Positions 34,911-46,499 of a stretch of DNA of 64,000 nucleotides are shown here, piece after piece. The number at the start of each line of letters is the position of its first letter. Position 1 is the first letter of the stretch. The notes under the pieces were generated by a model. That model made no database searches. It saw nothing but the letters and a program-made list of their open reading frames with translations, and was not told where the DNA came from. The translations under genes and the position numbers were made by a program. This DNA is from Siphonodentalium dalli (taxonomy: Eukaryota; Mollusca; Scaphopoda; Gadilida; Siphonodentaliidae). The stretch spans positions 3,096,280 to 3,160,279 of the forward strand of contig CP136064.1 in assembly GCA_032622095.1 (NCBI GenBank). The letters are read 5' to 3'.

Positions 34911-35579
34911 ATTAGAGAGGTGAATACCATCCTTATCATATAATCTAACTGTATTAATGGCTCTCCAATGATGCCCTCAACTCACTGATGTAAATGGTGT
35001 TCCCCTCATTAGAGAGGTGAATACCATCTTTATCATATAATCTAACTGTATTAATGGCTCTCCAATGATGCCCTCAACTCACTGATGTAAATGGTGTTCC
35101 CCTCATTAGAGAGGTGAATACCATCTTTATCATATAATCTAACTGTATTAATGGCTCTCCAATGATGCCCTCAACTCACTGATGGAAATGGTGTTCCCCT
35201 CATTAGAGAGGTGAATACCATCTTTATCATATAATCTAACTGTATTAATGGCTCTCCAATGATGCCCTCAACTCACTGATGGAAATGGTGTTCCCCTTAT
35301 TAGAGAGGTGAATACCATCTTTATCATATAATCTAACTGTATTAATGGCTCTCCAATGATGCCCTCAACTCACTGATGGAAATGATGTTCCCCTCATTAG
35401 AGAGGTGAATACCATCTTTATCATATAATCTAACTGTATTAATGGCTCTCCAATGATGCCATCAACTCACTGATGGAAATGGTGTTCCCCTCATTAGATA
35501 GGTGAATACCATCTTTATCATATAATATAACTGTATTAATGGCTCTCCAATGATGCCCTCAACTCACTGATGGAAATGG
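34911..35579 (-). repeat. 97-bp satellite, array 1 (7 units), SGNH-exon derived
   Basis: GAGAGGTGAATACCATCTTT recurs every 97 bp at 34916, 35013, 35110, 35207, 35304, 35401 and 35498. On the minus strand each unit reads RLYDKDGIHLSNEGN then TISISELRASLESH and a stop: 90 nt plus a 7-nt linker. The same peptide ends the decayed SGNH-like exon at 41781-42322. The array stops abruptly at the LINE junction at 35580. Confidence 0.95.
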
Positions 35580-38500
35580 AAATATCGTATGGCAGATTGT
35601 TTTATACGAATGAGAACCCAAATATCTCATGGGACTGGAAAAATTTCCTCGCAAATGATGTATTATTGTCTCGATACCAATTGAGCCTAGAACACTCTCT
35701 ACCTGCTTGCATCGCTCAATGCGAAGCTGACCTGACTGTTTGTTATGATAAGACAATCGCGGCAATTCGCATTGCGTCTGATAGTGCTATTCCGAAAAAA
35801 ATTCCTTTAAACCTTTCTTAAAACCTTACTGGAACCCGACACTGAAAATGCTTCACAGCAATATGCGCTCTCAACGAAATTTATGGGTTTCGGATGGCAG
35901 ACCCAGAGCCAGAGGCGATGATTTAAACAGCTATGTCAGATACAAAACAGCTAAACGAATTTTCAGAAAAGAACTTCGCAAATGTAACTTGCAATTTGCT
36001 TCCGCACAAAATGAGGCGATAGATAAAGCAGCCGAAATCGACCAAACCCTATTTTTTCGAAAGTTCAATTCCTTACGGTCAAAACGAAAAGCTCATTATA
36101 ACAACCTTTTCGACGTCAATGGTAACACGTTGAGGACACCCACAGATATTTCCGAAGCGTGGGCTGACTATTACGAACATTTATATTCGCCTCTGATTTC
36201 CACTAACTTTGATGCCTCCCACTATGATGAAATAAATAGCAAAATAACAGAGTTGTTAACCGAGTCTACTACTGGGACGCTCGATAGAATATTGAACTAT
36301 CCGGTCTCAGTACGTGAATTGTCCGATGTACTCAAGGCAACGAAAACCGGAAAAGCTGCAGGTTATGACACGATCTGCTACGAACATATCATATATGGTG
36401 GACCATATCTACATGTGCATATAGCCAAACTTCTATCTGTCATGCTCTCTCTTCCATGTATTCCCAGTCAAGCAAAGCTTGGTGTGATTGTATCACTTTA
36501 TAAAGGGGGTGGGAAACCAAAGACAAAATTTGACAGCTATAGAGCGATAACCTTACTTCCGGTTATATACAAACTGTTAGAAAAGACTTTACTTGCTCGA
36601 ATTGAAAGGAATTGCCCACTCTTGATATCAACGCATCCATTGCAACACGGGTTTCATAAAAAATATCAGTTGCCTCATGTCTTCTTATGTCATACAGTAG
36701 AGCATCTCTTACGCTGACGAACACAATTCTCACATGTTCGCCTGCTTTTTAGATGTGCACAAAGCATTCGACACTGTATGGACGAACGGACTACTCATGA
36801 AACCATTTTTACGTGGTTTCACTGGGAACATACTCAAACTATGTAACGAATTTCTGACCGGTGTAACTTGCACAGTGCGTCATGGCAATCTATCATCCAG
36901 AATAATAAATATAAAACAAGGCGCAAGACAAGGAGCCACCCTTTCGCCAATTTTGTATGCGATATTCATGGATGATTTGCTTCATGAACTTGAGCTGTCA
37001 GGCTTTGGCCTTATGCTACACGAAATAAATTGCTCGTCACCGACCCAAGCCGATGACATGACCTTACTCTCTCTCTCATCTTATGGTCTGCAAAAACTTT
37101 GTGATATATGTAGCTCATACAGTAGAAAACGGCGGTTTATTTATAATCAACAGAAATGCAAAGTTATCGTATTCGATGGAAAACCACTCAATTCGGCTAA
37201 TTTGCTATGTTGGTTAATTAACAATGTTCCTATTCTAGAAGCAGAAGGGATCGTCCATCTTGGAATACCTTTGGGGAAAACTAACCGTCAAAACACACTC
37301 ACAGATTCCATTTGCTCCAAACTTCGTTCAACATTCCTAATGCTCAGTAATGCTGGATTGTATGCGGGTGGAATCACACCCATTAGCTCCTTGGCGATTT
37401 ACAAGTCTATTGTACTCTCATGTGGCCTCTATGGGTCAGAGTTTTTGTACAACACGACAGTTTGTAATGAAACCAAGCTGGAACGAATCCATCGCTTCTG
37501 TTTAAAACGCATTCAAGGCCTATCGCCGAGATGCAGAACAGATATTGTCCTTGGTTTGCTGGGAACTTCGTCTTTGGAATCAGTCATTGAAGCCAGGAAG
37601 CTTTCTTTGTTCAGTGGCTTGTGTCGTGTTCCTACGGGAAAGGCCTGCAAGAATGTCTTTGTCAGACGCCTTTACGAGTGGATATACACACCACCATATG
37701 ACAACAGTTCGTCAGTGTTATGTAATATTATCTCTATACTCGAGAAGCACGACATGACCGATGCCCTAACTGAATATGTCCAATTTGGTACATTCGTTCC
37801 GAAATTATCCTGGAAAAGACGAGTCAGATGTACTTTACACAATGCAGACGAATTTGCATGGAAATCAAGAATATGTTCTGACCAATCATTCAATCGATTT
37901 GTAAAAGTACATGACACGCTGCAAGTATCACCTATTTGGTACTTTTGCAGAAAATTCCCAAACAACAGGCGATCGTACCACACACTAGCAAGTGTAATTG
38001 AAGCAACCACTTCCTCAGATGCAGGGTTTTGCTCTCTCTGTGAACTTTCATACACCGATATCGTAGAACACATACTCATTGAATGTAATTACGTTGTAAA
38101 TATAAGAAACGACATGTTCTATGGTATCATTAACCAGTTTGGGGTACACCCATTTATTCTCGTTGATCAGCTATCGTCCACCAATATGGTTTTACTTCAT
38201 TTATCACTCATCAATGATGAACTGATGTCTGTGATTGATGATATTGACTCCTTCTTGAACTTCATGATCTCGGCTACATCTCGATTATGGCATGCATACT
38301 TTCTTCTGAAAAAGCGTGGTGTTGCTCGATCGGACACAAGCACCGATGTTGCACTGACCGATCCGAACACATACTTTGATCCGCCATAGACTATCGATCA
38401 GTTTCCACAGCATGACTCTCCAACAAATCAATAATGTTACGGATCAGTTGTGATTCGTCTGTGTCTGTTTTTGCTTATCTTCTAAGCCAGTGGCACCGGC

Positions 38501-38790
38501 AGATCACAACTGATTCGATTTCGATGGAGCCGAGGCTCTGTCTTCGTGTCGGTCCACACACAGTTCCATATTTCTTGGAGAGACTGTCGTGCGATAATTG
38601 ACAATATATATGTCTACACATTGTCCTTTTTTTTTTTTTACAGATACATGCCAATGGAGTCAAATTATTATATTATAAATCTCTTATTTTCAGGGGAGCA
38701 CCACACATTGTTGTTCCATTGTATATAATGCTATTGTAATATTCATGTTTGTTAATTTATGTCAATCTTCATTTATGGAGGAAATAAAGA
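35580..38790 (+). pseudogene. 5'-truncated, broken non-LTR retrotransposon (RT plus C-terminal zinc finger)
   Basis: Coding blocks lie in order. 35580-35821 is the RT upstream linker. 35848-36717 runs from the linker through the RT fingers (GKAAGYDTICYEH, DSYRAITLLPVIYKLLEK). 36734-38389 has 551 codons: FLDVHKAFD at residues 5-13 (motif A), KQGARQGATLSPILYAIF (B), QADDM near 105 (C), HLGIPLGK (E), and CX2CX9HX4C near residues 431-450. Breaks: a frameshift near 35800, another near 36671, and an in-frame TAG at 36698. The endonuclease is absent. The 3' UTR ends TTTATGGAGGAAATAAAGAT. I would place it in the I/Nimb-like part of the LINE tree, but the clade is uncertain. Confidence 0.9.
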
Positions 38791-38797
38791 TGTAATA

Positions 38798-40196
38798 ATA
38801 GTTCATCAAGAAGGATTATCAATCAATATAACCAGGCTGAAAATGAACAGATAAGACAAGTATGTAAGGATTACTGTTCATTGGTAGGAAGTGTCAGAGA
38901 GTAAATTAACTACCTGTCAATGATTTTGCAAAGTTGGGTTAAGGGTGGATACACACATGCATGTAATCTCTGTATGTAAAATACATTTATTTTACATGGC
39001 CACACCAATAATTGACAACTTTAATCACATGCGCGTGAGCGGTTCATTGTTAACAGGCCAGACAAGTGAGTAGTCATAAGTAGTCTGGGCAAAAAGGTAC
39101 AATATAATATGTTTTACTTAAATAGCTCAGAGTTAGCCACCCCGCCTGGTAGCTTTCGGGATCATATATAGCCCCAAGTCGGTGATCATATAGCCCCTGC
39201 GTAAGGAAATCCTGATAATATCGCCCCCCCATGTTGAGGACAATAGCCCAACAATAGCCCAAGTGAGGCATTGGCTGGTATTCTAACATGATCTTCCCAG
39301 TCAACATGCACGCAAATACCTCTCTTCGAAGTTATAGTTACTGAGAATCAAAATAAAACACCCTCCTTCAAATTGAGATATGTACATTATACAGTTTTGT
39401 TTAATTTTGAGTGACTCGTCTGAAGGCTTCATGCGAGCATGGTGTTATCTTGCAAGTCTCTCTCTCTATATATATATCCATGCATCGTCTGACTATATTC
39501 TTGTTTATGTCTGATTGCCTACTGAATTGCCTGCCAATACCCCGGGTGCATGTGTTTATGTATGTATGTATGTATATACGTGTGTATGTGTGTACGTACG
39601 TACGTATATATGAATGTATGTGTGTATGCATGAAAGTATGTATGTTGGTATGTGTGTTTATGCATATATGTATCTATGTATGTGTGTATGTGTGTATGTA
39701 TGTATGTACGTACGGCCTGTTGTATGCATGGACAACAGTTTGCTTACCGACCTCTCTTGCTATGTTTGAGCATGGCTGCCTCCTCCAGTGTATGGCTGGC
39801 TTATCCGTCTACCACACACATTAATGTTTGTTTACTTACATACTCATTTTTTGTATTCGTTCATTTGTTCATTGCAATTGTGTAAACATTTAAAATATAT
39901 TGTAAAAGCTCTTCGTTAACGGAGGAAATAAAGGATATATACCAGTATAAAAATCAAGAGAAGACTGACAATGATTTAAACAGAAAGTCCAACATTTGGG
40001 TTGTCGCGCGAACAATTATTTTAAGCGGCCTGACGACTTTGTTCAGTCAACGGCTATCTGCACGATCAGAGCTTGGCTCACTGTGGTCAAACATTGCCGC
40101 AATGATTGGGTTGTCAACGGACACATATTACATGGTCTGTATGATCCATGTAAAACGCCAAAATACACTAAAGGGACTCAAAGCAGATAGTTATTA
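38798..40196. repeat. Segmental duplication A' (shorter copy)
   Basis: Direct copy of 33214-34910 starting ATAGTTCATCAAGAAGGATT. It lies immediately after the LINE and before the second 97-bp array, so the order A-array-LINE-A'-array is seen. Confidence 0.95.
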
Positions 40197-41880
40197 ATTA
40201 GAGAGGTGAATACCATCCTTATCATATAATCTAACTGTATTAATGGCTCTCCAATGATGCCCTCAACTCACTGATGGAAATGGTGTTCCCCTCATTAGAG
40301 AGGTGAATACCATCTTTATCATATAATCTAACTGTATTAATGGCTCTCCAATGATGCCCTCAACTCACTGATGGAAATGGTGTTCCCCTCATTAGAGAGG
40401 TGAATACCATCTTTATCATATAATCTAACTGTATTAATGGCTCTCCAATGATGCCCTCAACTCACTGATGTAAATGGTGTTCCCCTCATTAGAGAGGTGA
40501 ATACCATCTTTATCATATAATCTAGCTGTATTAATGGCTCTCCAATGATGCCATCAACTCACTGATGGAAATGGTGTCCCCTCATTAGAGAGGTGAATAC
40601 CATCTTTATCATATAATCTAGCTGTATTAATGGCTCTCCAATGATGCCCTCAACTCACTGATGGAAATGGTGTTCCCCCCATTAGAGAGGTGAATACCAT
40701 CTTTATCATATAATCTAACTGTATTAATGGCTCTCCAATGATGCCCTCAACTCACTGATGGAAATGGTCTTCCCCTCATTAGAGAGGTGAATACAATCTT
40801 TATCATATAATCTAGCTGTATTAATGGCTCTCCAATGATGCCCTCAACTCACTGATGGAAATGTTGTTCCCTCATTAGAGAGGTGAATACCATCTTTATC
40901 ATATAATCTAACTGTATTAATGGATCTCCAATGATGCCCTCAACTCGCTGATGGAAATGGTGTTCCCCTCATTAGAGAGGTGAATACCATGTTTTTCATA
41001 TAATCTAACTGTATTAATGGCTCTCCAATGATGCCCTCAACTCACTGATGGAAATGCTGTTCCCCTCATTAGAGAGGTGAATACCATCTTTATCATATAA
41101 TCTAGCTGTATTAATGGCTCTCCAACGAGGACCTCAACTCACTGATGGAAATGCTGTTCCCCTCATTAGAGAGGTGAATACCATCTTTATCATATAATCT
41201 AACTGTATTCATGGCTCTCCAATGATGCCCTCAACTCACTGATGGAAATGGTGTTCCCCTCATTAGAGAGGTGAATACCATCTTTATCATATAATCTAAC
41301 TGTATTAATGGCTCTCCAATGATTCCCTCAACTCACTGATGGAAATGGGGTTCCCCTCATTAGAGAGGTGAATACCATCTTTATCATATAATCTAACTGT
41401 ATTAATGGCTCTCCAATGATGCCCGCAACTCACTGATGGAAATGGTGTTCCCCTCATTAGAGAGGTGAATACCATCTTTATCATATAATCTAACTGTATT
41501 AATGGCTATCCAATGATGCCCTCAACTCACTCATGGAAATGGTGTTTCCCTCATTAGAGAGGTGAATACCATCTTTATCATATAATCTAACTGTATTCAT
41601 GGCTCTCCAATGATGCCCTCAAGTCACTGATGGAAATGGTGTTCCCCTCATTAGAGAGGTGAATACCATCTTTATCATATAATCTAACTGTATTAATGGC
41701 TCTCCAATGATGCCCTCAACTCACTGATGGAAATAGTGTTGCCCTCATTAGAGAGGTGAATACCATCTTTATCATATAATCTAGCTGTATAAATGGCTCT
41801 CCAATGATGCCCTCAACTCACTGATGGAAATGGTGTTCCCCTCGTTAGAGAGGTGAATACTATATTTATCATATAATCTG
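40197..41880 (-). repeat. 97-bp satellite, array 2 (18 units)
   Basis: Same unit as array 1, with heads from 40201 to 41847 and more substitutions (for example GGATCTCC, CAACGAGGACC). Most units keep the minus-strand peptide DKDGIHLSNEGN and its stop. The rightmost unit merges into the parental exon at 41781-42322. Confidence 0.97.
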
Positions 41881-42322
41881 ATATCCTCGTAAGAAATAGC
41901 AGGGAGGGGGCAAAAACGGTCCAGGGTGTACCCTTGTTGAGAGTCTCAATACAGGAATTTATCCGCGTTTCAGACTTTTCCACCTCGGATATACTCTGTA
42001 CCTTTTTGTCCCAGAGCAACCGAGGAAAGGGTGCAGGAAAGCCTATATGACAAGATGGTATTAATTTTAGCAACTTTTCCAGATCGCTTTCTATCCTTTT
42101 TTTTAAACAGCAATGCAATTTGACGAAATGTCATTGGAACCACAGTGGAATAAAACTACATCAGGTTTAGAATGCCCTTCTGCTATTGCCTTCTTAACAG
42201 AAAATACTTTCTCACCAACCTTCTACCGCCATCCCTCATCCAAACAACTGTGGCACCAAGCCCCATATCGACATAACCTTGCTCCCAGCAGAACTGAGCA
42301 GCACGCCATACAATAATCTTAA
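41781..42322 (-). pseudogene. Decayed SGNH/GDSL-hydrolase-like exon, source of the 97-bp satellite
   Basis: A strong splice acceptor (TTCTTTTTTTCCTGTAG, cut at 42323) opens the block. It reads QFCWEQGYVDMGLGATVVW, then after a frameshift KPDVVLFHCGSNDIS, then CHIGFPAPFPRLLWDKK, and in a third frame ISYEDIRLYDK and SIHLSNEGN, ending ESHLYS-stop at 41781. GSND and D-x-x-H are SGNH blocks III and V; the D of block V is replaced here (KYSIH), whereas satellite units keep DGIH. The block I serine motif is not recognisable. SGNH domains occur in cellular esterases and in ORF1 of some CR1-like LINEs. Frameshifts lie near 42180, 42115 and 41910. Confidence 0.75.
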
Positions 42323-42329
42323 CTACAGG

Positions 42330-42805
42330 AAAAAAAGAAGAGGAAATGGAATTAACCAACAATACTATATTAATATGCATTTACTGAAAAAAGGTTTGTG
42401 TCTACCATTAGTGGAATACCAGACTGGAACAACTCTATATTCACTTTTGAATTTTGTTATGGATATTAGGGGATTTTAAATCAAATTGTATCCCAGGATG
42501 AAACAGGTTATTGTGGCGAAGAATAACCATGTAGGTAATATTTCTTGAATGAATTTGTATTTCTCTGGGGCCAAAGTAGACGTGAGTTAAAACCACCAGC
42601 AGGTTGGCATTCATTGGAGAGTAGGCTAAACATGAGAGTGGCCCAGAAAGTGTGGAATTCTAAAAATATATGATGGAAATGATCTGACCAGACATTTGGG
42701 ATATTAAATACGGATTATACCACCAGCCTGAGTAGACGGTAGCAGTCATGGGATGGCCTAAATGCGGAGTGGAATTTCACTGAATGAAATCAACATTTGT
42801 TTTAA
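42330..42805. other. Probable intron or flank, no gene seen
   Basis: Contains the pyrimidine tract, on the minus strand, before the SGNH-like exon. No further exon is identified. Confidence 0.4.
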
Positions 42806-43494
42806 ATTTAAATCACCGTTGTTTGAAACTTGTCAAAAAACCCGAAAAGAGATGTCACCACCCCTCTTATTAATATAATTGACAAGTAGGGAAAGCTACT
42901 GAGCCCACCCATCTCCCATCAAACCATGTCACCTCTCGTTTCGTGTTCAATTGCATCAATAAAAACATTAATTTCAGAAAAGTACCACATCCTAGTAATA
43001 AAACATATATTTCTTTTCATGTTTACCGTAAGTGCAGTTGAAAATTATCACTTTATAATTACTTTTATCGTATACAACTTCCCAAACAACAGCGGCTCGC
43101 TGATTCCACGAGTCGCCACCCGAGAGTCAAGCGCAGATAATAGCATTTGAAATTATCTGCCCTTGACTCTCGGATGGCGACTCGTGGAATCGGCAGCCCA
43201 CAGTTGCACAATTGTTTTCGGATGTTGTATACGATAAAAGTAATTATAAAGTGATAATTTTCTACTGCACTTACGGTAATTATGAAAAGAAATATATGTT
43301 TTATTACTAGGATGTGGTGCTTTTCTGAAATTAATGTTTTTATTGTTGCAATTGAACACGAAACGAGCGGTGACATGGTTTGATGTGAGATGGGTGGGCT
43401 CAGTAGCTTTCCCTACTTGTCAATTATATAAAGTAGTGGTGGTGACATCTCTTTTCGGGTTTTTTGACAAGTTTCCAACAACTGTGATTTAAAT
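42806..43494. repeat. 689-bp inverted repeat with almost no loop
   Basis: ATTTAAATCACCGTTGTTTG at 42806 pairs with CAACAACTGTGATTTAAAT ending at 43494. The arms are about 335 bp and highly similar (both carry GTTTCGTGTTCAATTGC and its complement), with the centre near 43150. Both strands therefore show the same chance frame, MSPLVSCSIA. There is no target duplication at the edges that I can see. A transcript across it would form a long double-stranded hairpin. Confidence 0.95.
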
Positions 43495-45170
43495 AATCCA
43501 CAAAAATATTAAATACTAGTAGATATTCAGTTTTTATACCCGCAGCGGCCATATGGGTGACCATTTCCTCAACCAATAGCGGAAACCCTGCTATATCCCA
43601 AGAGAACATTCAATTAACCTTTGATTGATTGGTAAATTATTTGCAATCATCATATGAAAGGTATTAAGTTTCCTTGGGGTGTGAATTTGTTTATAATTAT
43701 GTATATAAACCGTAGTTCAGGGATCCTATAAGGCGGGTGTTCACCTTGGGCATCAAAATATCAGGCACACATAATTCTATTTGCACTATCCCCATTGGGT
43801 TGAAACTTTCCGCCGGGCTCTTCAAGTCACTATAAAAAATTGCTACTAAAAAAAAAATTGCCAAATAATACCAGTAGTTCACATATTTATGTTCAGACAC
43901 ATAGACAGATCGACAGACAGACGCCAACCATCATTCGTCAGATCATAGATCGAGTTGGTTCACATCTGTTAATATTATTATGTATAGCTATCGTAAATTG
44001 CTTACCATGTCTTTCCTCTTCACATAGCATATTGGTGCAACGCAATTCAGTCTCCTAGAATGAATAAAAACAGGCATGGCTGATTTGGAAATGTTTTTAT
44101 GATTGCTTGAATGATCTGTGTGAATGATGACAAATTATCTTATGTTGAATTAAAATTGTTCATTTTATTAATCTAGAATCAGAAGAGCATGTTAATAAAA
44201 CTTACAGAAATTAACAATCAATTTTAATTTCAATAAAAGGCCACTAGGCCACATGTGCACCAAATAACGTGGCTTTATTTGGCTGGCTTTTTAGAAATAA
44301 AAAATTTGATTCTGAGAAAAAACATTAAATCAAACTTTGCTTCCAACTGTTGATGTTGTAAAATCCAAGTTTTATTTTATTCAACAGCAGGATAAAAGTC
44401 AAGCCTATGAAGTTTTCATCCAGAAACCAAAATAATCGGGAAATTCCAAGCTAACATGGGCCATAACTCTCATAAACAGGAAGTGGACACAACCAAAATG
44501 TATCTGTATATTCATGTGAGTAATCAATATACATGTACCAGATATATAACTAAAGTCATACACAAACATCTGGGAAATATATAGACAAATGCATTGATGG
44601 ACATCCATGAATTATGTAGTCTGAAACAGATTTCCGGTGACAACATTTTAAAATAAGTTACAATCATCACAAATATAAACAGGACGTTTCACTGCTATTC
44701 AAACATGGGCATTGCCGCTGCCACCAGCTGGGGGGAACCTATGTAAGAGCAGTCACTCAAAGAATGATTTAAAAACATCAACGGAAGAGTCGGACTGTCG
44801 GACAAATAATAATTGCAACAACAAAAACAAAAAATAGATGAAGAAGGAAGGGCTGTAACTCTGACAAAAAATTTAGATAAACCTGGTTTGCTCACTCATT
44901 TGTTGTGGCAAGCAACTTGCTATGTTTTTTTGGACAAATTTTAAGAAAAACATTGACATATCCTATCTAGAGACCACCCGAAAGATTTATATGCAGTTTG
45001 GTGATGATTGGCCAGTAGTTTGTCCTGAAGAATTTAGTATTTATAGACTCGGAGGATCCCCAATGAGTTAAGTTGTGATATAAGATTTTATAAAACCAGT
45101 TTGATAAATTTGATTCAAATCATTTTGCAATGTCTGGTATTGGTGTCAAGCATTGCTTTTCTAAATAGTA
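43495..45170. other. No assignable gene; short (GACA)-like tail at 43900
   Basis: 43700-43925 has the layout seen in the 24-28 kb arrays (a GGGTTGAAACTTTCC block, then CAGACACATAGACAGATCGA), suggesting a lone unit of such a family. The rest shows no motif. On the minus strand, TCTTACATAG before GTTCCCCCCAGC at 44742 resembles a splice acceptor, but nothing supports it further. Confidence 0.4.
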
Positions 45171-45185
45171 TTAATCCACGGGGTT

Positions 45186-45490
45186 ACTAAATTTGTGATA
45201 AAGTTACCCAGTTTGGAGCGAATTGTATAACGTTACCCAGGTTAACAAATCTCACAATATCAACTCGATTTAAAAGTGACAGAGGGAAATATTAGTCAGT
45301 TTTGGCAAGTAATAACCCTTATTAATCATAACTCAAGACATCTAAGTACTGTAGTTCGTCATTTTGATCATAAAAAATAATAATTTGTTGCTGAACATGA
45401 ACCGTTATTAACCTGGGTAACGTGATCACAATCCTCTCCAACCTGGGTAACTTTATCACAATTTCAGGAACCTGGGTAACTTTATCACAT
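45186..45490. mobile_element. Small inverted-repeat element with TTACCCAGG motifs
   Basis: Left arm 45186-45245 (TGTGATAAAGTTACCCAG, AACGTTACCCAGGTTAAC) pairs with 45405-45490, where CCTGGGTAACTTTATCACA occurs three times at about 30-bp spacing. Arm order and spacing match when inverted. No target duplication is visible. Confidence 0.6.
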
Positions 45491-45561
45491 AAATAGGTGA
45501 GAGTTACCTTATATTGTTTATTAAAGAGCAGAAGTGCTGGTATATTTACATGTGTACTCAC

Positions 45562-45603
45562 ATCCTCAACCTCCAATTTCCTTTTCAATTGTCCAGAACC
45601 AGG
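45562..45603 (-). CDS. Candidate 42-nt internal exon of an unidentified gene
   Basis: On the minus strand, TTGTTTCCACAG precedes and GTGAGTACA follows exactly 42 nt. Acceptor and donor both match the metazoan consensus well. Only the register PGSGQLKRKLEVED is open; the other two contain TGA. Being 14 codons, it would be frame-preserving if skipped. I cannot find convincing neighbouring exons in this window. A chance pair of good splice sites is possible. Confidence 0.4.
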
Positions 45604-45668
45604 CTGTGGAAACAATTTAGAAATATAAAGCATAAAGCATACATCATAAAATCAATGTTTGCTGAATT

Positions 45669-45716
45669 AACAAATGATAGAGTCTCTAGACTAACAAATG
45701 ATAGAGTCTCTAGACA
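45669..45716. repeat. 24-bp tandem duplication
   Basis: AACAAATGATAGAGTCTCTA occurs twice, 24 bp apart, ending in TAGAC. Confidence 0.9.
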
Positions 45717-45793
45717 ATTTTTACGTCAATTAATACATTTTCCTTTGATGAAGATTAGACCATCATTTATAACTTAATTACAAAAGCTTCATC

Positions 45794-46060
45794 TAAAGAT
45801 GCAGTATCCAATCAAACACCCCAAAATTACTATTTCTTTGTCTCCGGGAATAAAAAATATTTGATTTGAGTCGAGGAACCCACTCAGCAAAGCTCATTAA
45901 TCAGATGGATCAGATATCGGTTTATGAAATGTTTTATTTCTCGAGATATGCGCTTTTTCCGCCTGGAAAATATTCATCAAACCGACCAAATTATGGATGA
46001 TGATCGATAACTCTAAAACCAAGTGGTCATACTGGTAATATGGCAAAATTTCGTGATAAT
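45794..46060. mobile_element. Truncated relative of the 12265-12717 MITE
   Basis: TAAAGATGCAGTATCCAATC at 45794 aligns with the left end of that MITE. AAATTACTATTTCTTTG, GAGTCGAGGAACCCAC and GATAACTCTAAAACCAAGTG follow in the same order. The right inverted end is not found, so it is truncated or decayed. 46061-46500 shows nothing further. Confidence 0.75.
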
Positions 46061-46499
46061 CAAGTGATAATACGGCCGAATTTCGTGGAATGAAAGAACA
46101 TGTTTTGGAAAAGTTATATCATAAGTTGACAGTGGTTAGCATTATTTGGTTGAATAATTACTCGATTCTGGTAACTACAGCGTATTTTGAAGATATGTTG
46201 TTGGTATGGCAATACACCAGTATTTACCAGAGTATAATGTAAGTGGGTGGGTACACCATGCCTTGGAATTTACAAGGGTATGTAAAATAATGATGTTGGT
46301 ATAACCAACACATTGAACCCTATATATACTACTATAGACAGCGCCTATATGTAGGCATATGTATAACAAGCGGGCGCAAATTACGTTTACGTATGATCAT
46401 ATTATTACTAGCCTATTAGCATGACGAATGACAACACGCATGACAACAGACAAGGGAAAATAATGTGGAAGAGGATCTACATGCAGGTACCTATTAGTC

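Noticed and set aside
42926-43376. The same peptide MSPLVSCSIA on both strands
   Set aside because: Consequence of the inverted repeat; composition is AT-driven and no domain is present.
44695-44895. Minus-strand SPQLVAAAMPMFE-stop after a TCTTACATAG acceptor as a final exon
   Set aside because: The acceptor is mediocre, the phase does not follow from the 42-nt exon, and no other support exists.
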